Shown here: positions 15,872 to 22,963 of the stretch, one piece after another
Position numbering within the stretch: position 1 is the stretch's first letter
Layout: every line of letters begins with the position of its first letter
Assembly: GCA_946614435.1 (NCBI GenBank)
Contig: CAMOGW010000001.1
Location: forward strand, 1-64,000
Direction: 5' to 3'
DNA length: 64,000 nucleotides
DNA from: an uncultured Prevotella sp.
GTDB taxonomy: Bacteria; Bacteroidota; Bacteroidia; Bacteroidales; Bacteroidaceae
Position numbers and translations under genes: made by a program
Notes under the pieces: model-generated
The model's input: only the letters and a program-made list of their open reading frames with translations
Database searches by the model: none
What the model was told of the DNA's origin: nothing

Positions 15872-16112
15872 GTGTGAGCCTTCTCGCATCCTTAGCTAGA
15901 AGGTTCTGCAATACCTGTGTACGTAAGAATGAAAATCAGCTCACACCTGCAGGTATATATGCGAACCGACTCCATAACGGAGTAAGTAGTATATATGCTA
16001 CTGCAGGAGAAGCAGCTTTCAGACTTCTCACCCGTACACATTGAATTTTGCAGATTCTCTAGCGGGTCAAAGCTTAATAGCTCTCCTCGATGTCGCCAGT
16101 CTTTCTCAACTG
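15872..16112 (-). ncRNA. Candidate structured RNA or long leader
   Basis: The 600-base gap between 15836 and 16438 has no convincing gene but is dense in hairpins on the minus strand. These are GTGTGAGC/GCTCACAC (15872-15879 with 15939-15946) enclosing CCTTCT/AGAAGG (15879-15884 with 15898-15903), a 5-bp stem at 15969-15983, GTAG/CTAC at 15986-16001, and GAGAAG/CTTCTC at 16007-16029. A strong promoter at 16119-16149 points into it. It could be a small RNA ending near 15860 or the 5' leader of the gene at 15011-15835. I recognise no known riboswitch or Rfam class. Confidence 0.45.
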
Positions 16113-16118
16113 ACACGG

Positions 16119-16149
16119 CAAAGATAGGCATTTTTTCTGAATGTTGCAA
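16119..16149 (-). promoter_or_regulatory. Promoter driving the structured region
   Basis: On the minus strand: TTG (16147-16149), 20 bases, then TATCTTTG (16119-16126). This is a full match to the Bacteroidetes consensus, placing the transcript start near 16112, about 275 bases before the next coding region. Confidence 0.75.
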
Positions 16150-16374
16150 CATTTGTGAGCTGTTTTTTTTTATATTTGGCGGCAAAATTATGGCAAAAGG
16201 GAGAAATGTGCAAGTCCTTTTCTGTCCTTTTCGTCTTTGGCAGTCGTTTCACTAAACTTTCGTATCTTCGACCTATGACCAGAAAGCCGACATTCCCGGT
16301 TCATATATCTTTGCCGATTCCACGGAGTTTTCTGTTGGCAGAATAGGCTAAAAAATGCTAACGACGTCATCTTT

Positions 16375-16418
16375 TTCCGTTTTATGATTTCCGTTTTATG
16401 GAAAAATCGTTATCTTTG
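16375..16418 (+). promoter_or_regulatory. Promoter and direct repeat of the AAA ATPase gene
   Basis: TATCTTTG at 16411-16418 fits the -7 consensus, 20 bases before the ATG at 16439. Just upstream a 12-bp sequence TTCCGTTTTATG occurs twice (16375-16386 and 16389-16400), replacing the expected TTG region; it could be an operator site. Confidence 0.55.
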
Positions 16419-16438
16419 CAAGCAAAAAATAAACGTAT

Positions 16439-17581
16439 ATGACAAAGGAGAAAGTAAAGATTGACAACCCATTCGTAACCACTGGTTATGCAGGTGCCGA
16501 ATACTTCTGCGATAGGGAAAAAGAAACTGCGGACATTATCCGATACCTGACTAACGGCAATAATGTCGCGTTGATCTCACCGCGCAGATATGGCAAGAGT
16601 GACTTGCTGCGGCATTGCTTCGCTCAGAAGGTTATTGCCGACAATTATTATACGTTTATTGTCGACATCTATTCCACCAAGACAGTGGCGGAGATGGTTG
16701 CCAAACTCGGTAGTGCCATCTTGGAGACCTTGAAGCCGAATGGAAAGAAGGCATGGGAGAAGTTTCTCGCTATTCTTGCATCGGTGCGCTCTGGTATATC
16801 TTTCGACATAAATGGGCAACCGTCATGGACCATGAGTGTTGGTGACATCCAATCACCGACATCTACGCTCGACGAGATTTTTACTTATCTGCAAAATGCA
16901 GACCGTCCCTGTTTGGTTGTTATTGACGAGTTCCAGCAAATAACCAAATATGGTGACCCGAATATTGAAGCAGAGATTAGGACCCGTGTTCAATATTGCA
17001 ACAATGCCCATTTCGTGTTTTCTGGTTCCAGAAGGCAACTGATGGGGGCTATTTTTACCTCTCCAGCAAGACCTTTCTACCAGAGTGTCACCCTATATCA
17101 TTTAGACCGACTGCCATTGGACAGATATACTGCGTTCTGCGTTGCCCACTTTAAGAAGAAGGGTAAAAAACTTGATGATACAGTCGTGAGTCGTATTTAC
17201 AGTCAGTTTGATGGGGTCACCTATTACATGCAGAGAGTCATGAACGAATTGTTCAGCAGGACGGCAACAGATGGTACATGTGTTGAAGACGATGTCAGCA
17301 AGGCCGTGGATGAGATCATTGCTGTGTCATCTCCCATTTACGAGGACCTGATGTATCAACTGCCAGAGAAACAGAGTCGCGTATTGATTGCTGTGGCAAA
17401 GGACGGAAGTGCAGAGAATGTGACCAGTGGAAAGTTCATCAAACGCCACGGCCTTTTGTCACCCAATTCTGTAAAATCCGCCATCCCCGCATTGATAGAC
17501 AAAGGGTTGCTCACTCAGGATAAGGGTATCTACAAGGTTTACGATTTATTCTTCGCCTTATGGCTTGTCAAGAATTTCTAA
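16439..17581 (+). CDS. AAA family ATPase (archaeal ATPase-like)
   Basis: A 380-residue cytoplasmic P-loop protein. Walker A is SPRRYGKSD (about residues 46-54) and Walker B is CLVVIDEFQQI (about 155-165), with a downstream FSGSRRQLM sensor-like strand. The C-terminal 90 residues look like a winged helix (KFIKRHGLLSPNSVKSAI, then YKVYDLFFALWL). This is the ATPase_2 layout common in Bacteroidetes, with no agreed function. A 185-residue conserved protein follows after 31 bases. Confidence 0.75.
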   Translation: MTKEKVKIDNPFVTTGYAGAEYFCDREKETADIIRYLTNGNNVALISPRRYGKSDLLRHCFAQKVIADNYYTFIVDIYSTKTVAEMVAKLGSAILETLKPNGKKAWEKFLAILASVRSGISFDINGQPSWTMSVGDIQSPTSTLDEIFTYLQNADRPCLVVIDEFQQITKYGDPNIEAEIRTRVQYCNNAHFVFSGSRRQLMGAIFTSPARPFYQSVTLYHLDRLPLDRYTAFCVAHFKKKGKKLDDTVVSRIYSQFDGVTYYMQRVMNELFSRTATDGTCVEDDVSKAVDEIIAVSSPIYEDLMYQLPEKQSRVLIAVAKDGSAENVTSGKFIKRHGLLSPNSVKSAIPALIDKGLLTQDKGIYKVYDLFFALWLVKNF

Positions 17582-17612
17582 ACCATCATTATTATTACAG
17601 GCTAAATAAATA

Positions 17613-18170
17613 ATGAAACAGGACTTGCTGAAACAGGAAGTAGAGCGGACGTTTGGCCACCAATTGAAAGAGGCACGTGACTTCGAAGAATTGAGCCACC
17701 TATTGTTATCGCATACGCGCGAGAGGTTGTCACCTACAACTCTGAAACGCTTTTGGGGATACCTGAAGAACGAGGAAGTGCAGACCAGGCCCCATACGCT
17801 CGATGTGCTGGCACGGTTTGTGGGCTACAAGGACTATGCTGACTTCTGTAGTCATGCAGATAGTTCGGACGAGGTGCAGAGCGGCATCCGTACTGAAGAA
17901 AGAGTGTCAACAGAGGCAATGCGGTTGGGGCAGCGGCTTGTCATTACTTGGCATCCTGACAGACGAATAGTCATCAGGCACTTGGGCGGCAGCAGGTTTG
18001 AAATCATGGAAGCTCAGAACACGAAACTATGTGTGGGCGACACTTTTCGCTGTCATCTGATGATACAGCATGAACCACTTTATTTAGACGAATTAGTCCA
18101 CCAGGGACTTCCTGAGACAGCATACGTGGCGGGTCAGCGTGACGGGGTGGTGATAAGTGTTTGTGGCTAA
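17613..18170 (+). CDS. Conserved hypothetical protein with HTH-like N-terminus
   Basis: 185 residues with no signal peptide. The N-terminal half (FEELSHLLLSHTRERLSPTT then LKRFWGYL) looks like a helix-turn-helix-type helical domain. The C-terminal half is a small beta-rich domain (GQRLVITWHPDRRIVIRHLG, then FRCHLMIQ). I recognise the general type from Prevotella genomes but know no function. It overlaps the end of the convergent kinase gene by 4 bases and is co-directional with the AAA ATPase. Confidence 0.6.
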   Translation: MKQDLLKQEVERTFGHQLKEARDFEELSHLLLSHTRERLSPTTLKRFWGYLKNEEVQTRPHTLDVLARFVGYKDYADFCSHADSSDEVQSGIRTEERVSTEAMRLGQRLVITWHPDRRIVIRHLGGSRFEIMEAQNTKLCVGDTFRCHLMIQHEPLYLDELVHQGLPETAYVAGQRDGVVISVCG

Positions 18171-19354
18171 TCAAAAGGCAGTTCATTCATTCGTTTTATC
18201 CAAGGTCTGCGGTAATGCTCGTTAATATAGTCCTTTAGTTCTTGTTCTTCGGTGTTCTTGATAAGTTCATCGGCGATTCGTAAGAATGGAATGGTGATGT
18301 TACGCTGGCATGTTACGGTGTCGAACATCTGCTGAATGCCATACGCCGTCATCTGCTGATCTATCTTTCTCTTTGCAGCAGCAATGTCATCTTGGCGTTT
18401 CTGGATGAGTGCATGTTCTGCCTCTCGCTGCTCATTGACTTGTTTTATTTGAAGCCGCAGTGAGTCTGTTGTTGCCTGTTCAACAGTCATCTTAGTCTTG
18501 TATTCCTTTTTGAGAACTTCCAACGAATCACTGACCGTTTGTAAGCCTTGTTGTGTTTGCACACGGTTCTGCTGATAGAGACCTGTCACCAAAGCCACAA
18601 AGCAGATGAAAAGAAGAATTCGACGTGGCCACAGCCAACAACGGTGCAAATCTCTTTTGATAGTCTTAATATCGGTATAACGCTGAATGCTTGGCGCACA
18701 ACATTTTCGAATGACCAAGCACGACCACCATCCTAAGCGTAGTTCACGAAGGATGCGGCCCAGCGAATAAATGTCAGAAGGTCCGTCTGGCGCCATATAG
18801 CCCTCTGTGCCTGCAGGTGCTTTCAGTATGGCATGACTGTCTGTATCTGACAGGCCGAAGTCGATGAGTTTCAGGTACTGTCCATTGTGCGTGATTAGGA
18901 TGTTCGAGGGTTTCAAGTCGCGGTGCTGTGTCTGCCGGCTTTGCACATAGGCCAAGGCTTCTAAAAGCATGTCTGCCACGTGGCGGCGCTGTTTTCGCGA
19001 GTGATTCCCCTGTGCCAGCCATTCCTTCAGCGTCAGGCCCTCTATCCACTCCATTACTATGCAAAGTCCTAATCCCTCAACCTCTTCAAGGGAAAAGACG
19101 GAGACTATCATCGGGTGCTGCAACTGGCTGGTTATCTCATACTCCTTTTGTAACAGAACCTGATAGACGGCATCATTCCGATAGGATTCCTTCAGTCCTT
19201 TCAGCATCCACCACCGTCCATGACGCTTTGCTCGTACCAGCAGATTATATCCTCTGCTGGGCACGGTGGAAAAAACCGTGAATCGATCTGTTCTTAGGAT
19301 GTCATCCGATCTGACGAATCCTGATGTAGGCTCTTCATCGTGAAATAGTGCCAT
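18167..19354 (-). CDS. Membrane Ser/Thr protein kinase
   Basis: A 395-residue Hanks-type kinase. The active site HRDLKPSNILI and IDFGLSD are intact, and WMLKGLKESY supplies the ATP lysine. The glycine loop (STVPSRGYN) is unusual and the APE motif reads APDG, and the C-lobe is short. A transmembrane helix follows (about residues 238-257, ILLFICFVALVTGLY). After it comes a coiled-coil tail of about 90 residues, rich in Gln, Glu and Lys. The sensed signal is unknown. Its ATG overlaps the acetyltransferase stop (TAATG), so the two are probably coupled. Confidence 0.82.
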   Translation of the reverse strand: MALFHDEEPTSGFVRSDDILRTDRFTVFSTVPSRGYNLLVRAKRHGRWWMLKGLKESYRNDAVYQVLLQKEYEITSQLQHPMIVSVFSLEEVEGLGLCIVMEWIEGLTLKEWLAQGNHSRKQRRHVADMLLEALAYVQSRQTQHRDLKPSNILITHNGQYLKLIDFGLSDTDSHAILKAPAGTEGYMAPDGPSDIYSLGRILRELRLGWWSCLVIRKCCAPSIQRYTDIKTIKRDLHRCWLWPRRILLFICFVALVTGLYQQNRVQTQQGLQTVSDSLEVLKKEYKTKMTVEQATTDSLRLQIKQVNEQREAEHALIQKRQDDIAAAKRKIDQQMTAYGIQQMFDTVTCQRNITIPFLRIADELIKNTEEQELKDYINEHYRRPWIKRMNELPFD

Positions 19355-19971
19355 TATTCATCTCCAACGAACTCTTCCTCGTTTGCATATAGAGTACGGA
19401 ACATACGAAGTGTGTCTTTATATGGTTTGCGAACCTCGTTGGCTGTAAATCCGCATCGTTGATAAACCCCCACTGCACTATATTCGCTGGTAGCTAAAGC
19501 CTCAACAGTCAGAAACTGGCATCCTGCAAAAGTCTGAGAACGGGCCTGTTCTGCAATGGTATCTACTAAAAGATGTCCCACACCTTGTCCCCGCCACTTT
19601 TCTTGGACAGCAAGATAAGCAATATCAAGTGCGGGATATCGTGGCTTGGAATAGAATGTGTCCTTGTAGTTCCAATCTACGTCTGGCGTTCCTGTAGATG
19701 ATATTCCCGCCTCAAGTTCTTCCTTGTCATCTGAATCAAGGTCGAGAGAGTCAAAACTTAAGGCAAATACTGCCACAACCTCATCTTGATATGTTACCAC
19801 ATAAGCAGCACAATAATGGTTCTCAACGCTCATGCGGAAATCATTACGAATAAAAATGTCCATTGACTCGACGCCTGAGCAAAACGTTTCGAGGCAATGG
19901 AAATCATGGAGTGGCTTAACTCGCAACTCTTGAAGAAATGATTTTACTTGTCCTCCCATACAATCTTCCAT
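19354..19971 (-). CDS. GNAT family N-acetyltransferase
   Basis: A 205-residue acetyltransferase with the acetyl-CoA loop LAVQEKWRGQGVGHLLVDTI at about residues 120-139 and the late GVYQRCGFTANE strand typical of GNATs. The N-terminal part (FCSGVESMDIFIRNDF) resembles stand-alone GNATs that can act as toxins on aminoacyl-tRNA, but no direct evidence supports that. It overlaps a 56-codon upstream gene by 28 bases, and the kinase start overlaps its stop. The start is uncertain; Met5 (19959) is an alternative. Confidence 0.75.
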   Translation of the reverse strand: MEDCMGGQVKSFLQELRVKPLHDFHCLETFCSGVESMDIFIRNDFRMSVENHYCAAYVVTYQDEVVAVFALSFDSLDLDSDDKEELEAGISSTGTPDVDWNYKDTFYSKPRYPALDIAYLAVQEKWRGQGVGHLLVDTIAEQARSQTFAGCQFLTVEALATSEYSAVGVYQRCGFTANEVRKPYKDTLRMFRTLYANEEEFVGDE

Positions 19972-20114
19972 CTCTTGCGAGCTTCACGTCCCCTACGAAT
20001 GGCATCCTTTTCCTCTGGAGTCAGGTTGCCAGTCGTTGCACGCCATAACGCTGCCCGAATCTTCCTAGAAAACTCAGGTGTAATCGGCTCTCTTGGTGAA
20101 TTAACTCCTAACAT
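19944..20114 (-). CDS. Small basic protein upstream of GNAT
   Basis: 56 residues (MLGVNSPREPITPEF..., ending KIVWEDK). The ATG at 20112-20114 is preceded by a clear GGAGGA ribosome-binding site, which argues against the longer TTG-initiated frame from 20129. The chain is basic and helical (KIRAALWRATTGNLTPEE). Its overlap with the GNAT gene resembles toxin-antitoxin layouts, though the fold is not a recognised antitoxin. Confidence 0.6.
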   Translation of the reverse strand: MLGVNSPREPITPEFSRKIRAALWRATTGNLTPEEKDAIRRGREARKRWKIVWEDK

Positions 20115-20154
20115 AATTACGTCCTCCAAATTACATAATGTCTTTTATCGGTTG

Positions 20155-20185
20155 CAAATATAGCCTTTTTTTTTCCATAAAACAA
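20155..20185 (-). promoter_or_regulatory. Promoter of the small protein/GNAT/kinase unit
   Basis: On the minus strand: TTG (20183-20185), 20 bases including an A9 tract, then TATATTTG (20155-20162). It lies 41 bases before the chosen ATG at 20114 and would drive three overlapping genes. Confidence 0.75.
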
Positions 20186-21021
20186 TGATTTTTACCAAAA
20201 ATCACATAAATATTTGCTCATTTCAATTATAATGTGTACTTTTGTCCTCGACAATGAGTCATAAAACGGCTGGTGACTCTTCATCGGGTAATCATTGAAT
20301 ACAATTTATAGCATAACGTGGAATTGAGTACGGTCTCCAATCCGTAACCCTGTTTTTCCTCAATCTCTCAGACTGCCTTTATACAAAGAAAAGCTGAGAA
20401 ATCTTCCAAAGTTACGAAAAAACGAGTGCAATGCAAAAGAAAAGGGTGATTTTCTTTTGCATTGCCGAGTACAGTAACTTCGGCAAAGCCAGAGTTACGG
20501 AAAAATGATGGCACCCTCGAAAAGCTCGCTCAAAACTCGCAAAAAATTCACCAACTCCTGATTCGGTCTGAAATTCGCGAGTTTTGAGCATTTTACAATT
20601 CGCTGATTTTCAGTAGGTTAAAAAATCAATACTTTCGGAATGCCTTTTGGAGCAGGGGTTTCGGGCGATTCAGGCGGCTTCACACTGCCACGGCGGACAG
20701 ATTGCAACGCCATTTAGGAAAGATCAGGAGGCGATTTAACCTAAATCGGAAGATGATGTTTCCAAGAACGCACCGTGATTTCGCCGAAAACCTGCCGCTA
20801 ACGTGCCTAAAAGCGGAGGCAGAACAGACGGAAAAACGAGGAAAAGCGCCCAAAGAGATGTGAAGAAATGTGAAAGAGAAGACAATCAGACCATCACAGC
20901 CGACAAATGGAACAATACCCGTTTGGGCATGGAACGCGAAAAAGCCCCGGTTTTTCTCCAGAATGAAATTTTTATTTGTCTTGAAAATCGAAAAGTTATT
21001 GCGAAAAATCAGCCTCATTTT
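20186..21021. other. Long intergenic stretch without a recognised gene
   Basis: About 840 bases between divergent units. It contains copy 2 of the two-hairpin repeat (20408-20502) and an AT-rich left part. The right part (20640-21000) has short open frames on both strands, none with family resemblance, a ribosome-binding site or a promoter. It may be a decayed gene region. Confidence 0.5.
20408..20502. repeat. Two-hairpin repeat element, copy 2
   Basis: 95 bp, the same length as the copy at 10225-10319. It begins AAAGTTACG and ends AGTTACGGAA. Hairpin 1 is a perfect 16-bp stem (20428-20443 with 20450-20465, loop GGGTGA). Hairpin 2 is GTAACT..AGTTAC with inner GGC/GCC (20474-20498). Stem bases differ from copy 1 while pairing is kept. 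Confidence 0.65.
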
Positions 21022-21052
21022 TTGGCATCTACCTCGCTTTTTCGTAATTTTG
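21022..21052 (+). promoter_or_regulatory. Promoter of aguA-aguB
   Basis: TTG (21022-21024), 20 bases, TAATTTTG (21045-21052). The transcript would start near 21059, at the first ATG (21057), so translation may really begin at the in-frame ATG 21081. Confidence 0.75.
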
Positions 21053-21056
21053 CACC

Positions 21057-22052
21057 ATGTTTCGAAACCAACATTACCGAATGCCTGCCGAATGGGAACC
21101 ACAAAGCGGCATACAGCTGACGTGGCCCCACAGCGATACGGACTGGGCACCGCTGCTGAAGAAGATTCAGAAGACCTACGGCGAAATGGCCGAAGAGATT
21201 CAGAAACGTGAGGCGCTGCTGATCGTGGGACCGCCCTCGAACGACACGTGGGCGCGCGATCACGGGTTCATTACACTAATTGCTGACAACGGGGAGCCGC
21301 CGCTACTGCTCGACTTCAAGTTTAACGGCTGGGGCGAGAAATTTCCCTCCCGACTGGACAACGCGCTGAACCGCCGCCTGTATGACGAGAAGCGGTTCAG
21401 AGGAGAGTATGTGGATCACCTGGACTTCGTGCTGGAAGGGGGATCGATAGAGAGCGACGGCAAAGGCACCATCTTCACGACGACGGGCTGTCTGCTGGCC
21501 CCACACCGCAACCAGCCGCTGACGAAGGAGGAGATTGAGGAGCGGCTGAAGGACTATCTCTGCGCCGAGCGCGTGGTGTGGATAGACCACGGACAGCTGA
21601 CGGGCGACGACACCGACGGACACATTGACACACTGGTGCGCATAGCCCCTGACAACACGCTCGTATATGTGGGCTGCGACGACCCTGCCGATGAGCAATA
21701 TGAGGAGCTGCGGCTGATGGAAGAACAGCTGCGCGGCCTCAGAACGATGGAGAACCGACCGTACAGGCTGGTGAAACTGCCCATGCCCCGCCCCATCTAC
21801 GACGGCGACCACGAGCGACTGCCGGCCACATACGCCAACTTCCTCGTGATGAACGGGGCCGTGCTCTGCCCCACCTACAACCAGCCCGACAACGACGCGC
21901 TGGCCCTAAGGCTGCTGGGCGAGGTGTTTGCCGACCGCGACATCATAGGCATAGACTGCCGCACGGTGATCAAACAGCACGGCTCGCTGCACTGCTGCAC
22001 GATGCAATTCCCGGAAGGGGTACTCACAGACACCAAACAAGATACGAAATGA
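21057..22052 (+). CDS. aguA: Agmatine deiminase
   Basis: Converts agmatine to N-carbamoylputrescine and ammonia in the cytoplasm. The 331-residue protein has the guanidino-group enzyme landmarks NDTWARDHG (about residues 61-69), the GGSIESDG loop, GHIDTLVRI with the catalytic histidine, and HGSLHCCTMQFP near the C-terminus carrying the nucleophilic cysteine. The promoter position makes Met9 (21081, MPAEWEPQSG) a plausible true start. It overlaps aguB by 4 bases, and the pair forms the two-step route to putrescine. Confidence 0.93.
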   Translation: MFRNQHYRMPAEWEPQSGIQLTWPHSDTDWAPLLKKIQKTYGEMAEEIQKREALLIVGPPSNDTWARDHGFITLIADNGEPPLLLDFKFNGWGEKFPSRLDNALNRRLYDEKRFRGEYVDHLDFVLEGGSIESDGKGTIFTTTGCLLAPHRNQPLTKEEIEERLKDYLCAERVVWIDHGQLTGDDTDGHIDTLVRIAPDNTLVYVGCDDPADEQYEELRLMEEQLRGLRTMENRPYRLVKLPMPRPIYDGDHERLPATYANFLVMNGAVLCPTYNQPDNDALALRLLGEVFADRDIIGIDCRTVIKQHGSLHCCTMQFPEGVLTDTKQDTK

Positions 22053-22933
22053 AAGAACTGAACATAGGATTCCTGCAACAGCACAATGTTGCAAGCACCA
22101 TCAACAACATGAGCCGACTGGCCGAAGGCATCAGAGACCTGGCACGACGCGGCGCCGAGCTCGTGGTGCTGCAAGAACTGCACAACTCACTCTACTTCTG
22201 CCAAGTGGAGAATGTGGAAAACTTTGACCTGGCCGAGCCCATACCCGGACCCTCGACCAAGTTCTACGGAGAGCTGGCCAAGGAACTGGGCATCGTGCTG
22301 GTGGCATCGCTCTTTGAGCGCCGAGCCCCCGGGCTCTATCACAACACGGCGGTGGTGTTCGAGAAGGACGGGACGATGGCCGGAAAGTATCGCAAGATGC
22401 ACATACCCGACGACCCAGCCTACTACGAGAAGTTCTACTTCACGCCGGGCGACCTGGGCTTCAGGCCCATTGACACCAGCGTTGGCCGACTGGGCGTGCT
22501 GGTGTGCTGGGACCAGTGGTATCCCGAAGCAGCACGACTGATGGCACTGGCCGGGGCGGAGATACTGATCTACCCTACGGCCATCGGCTATGAGAGCAGC
22601 GACACGGCAGAGGAGCAACAGCGACAGCGGATGGCCTGGCAAACGGTGATGCGCGGGCATGCGGTGGCCAACGGACTGCCGGTGGTGGCGGTGAACCGCG
22701 TGGGACACGAGCCCGACCCGAGCCGGCAGACCAACGGAATAGAGTTCTGGGGAACGTCGTTCGTGTGCGGACCGCAAGGCGAAATGTTCTATGAAGCATC
22801 GACCCAAGAGGAAGAGAGCATCATCGTGTCAATAGACATGGAAAGGGCCGAACAGGTGCGCCGATGGTGGCCCTTCCTGCGCGACCGCCGCATAGAGAAC
22901 TATGGAGAGATCACCAAGAGGTATTTAGAATAA
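22049..22933 (+). CDS. aguB: N-carbamoylputrescine amidase
   Basis: Carbon-nitrogen hydrolase that cleaves N-carbamoylputrescine to putrescine, CO2 and ammonia. The 294 residues show the nitrilase triad: Glu in VVLQELHNSLYF, Lys in KYRKMHIPDD and Cys in VLVCWDQWYPE. The ATGA overlap with aguA indicates coupling. Length and motifs fit the plant/bacterial AguB group closely. Confidence 0.93.
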   Translation: MKELNIGFLQQHNVASTINNMSRLAEGIRDLARRGAELVVLQELHNSLYFCQVENVENFDLAEPIPGPSTKFYGELAKELGIVLVASLFERRAPGLYHNTAVVFEKDGTMAGKYRKMHIPDDPAYYEKFYFTPGDLGFRPIDTSVGRLGVLVCWDQWYPEAARLMALAGAEILIYPTAIGYESSDTAEEQQRQRMAWQTVMRGHAVANGLPVVAVNRVGHEPDPSRQTNGIEFWGTSFVCGPQGEMFYEASTQEEESIIVSIDMERAEQVRRWWPFLRDRRIENYGEITKRYLE

Positions 22934-22963
22934 AGAAAAATCCAAGCAAAAACAACGCTAACA

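Noticed and set aside
15892..16185. Short open frames on both strands in the 15.9-16.2 kb gap
   Set aside because: They lie over the hairpin-rich region, lack ribosome-binding sites and protein-like composition, and one would start upstream of the promoter.
19354..20114. Firm toxin-antitoxin call for the GNAT and its small partner
   Set aside because: The overlap is suggestive, but the small protein is not a recognised antitoxin (such as DUF1778) and the GNAT is longer than typical TacT toxins.
20680..21150. 156-codon open frame on the minus strand in the 20.2-21.0 kb gap
   Set aside because: It overlaps the aguA start and promoter and has no recognisable domain or initiation signal.
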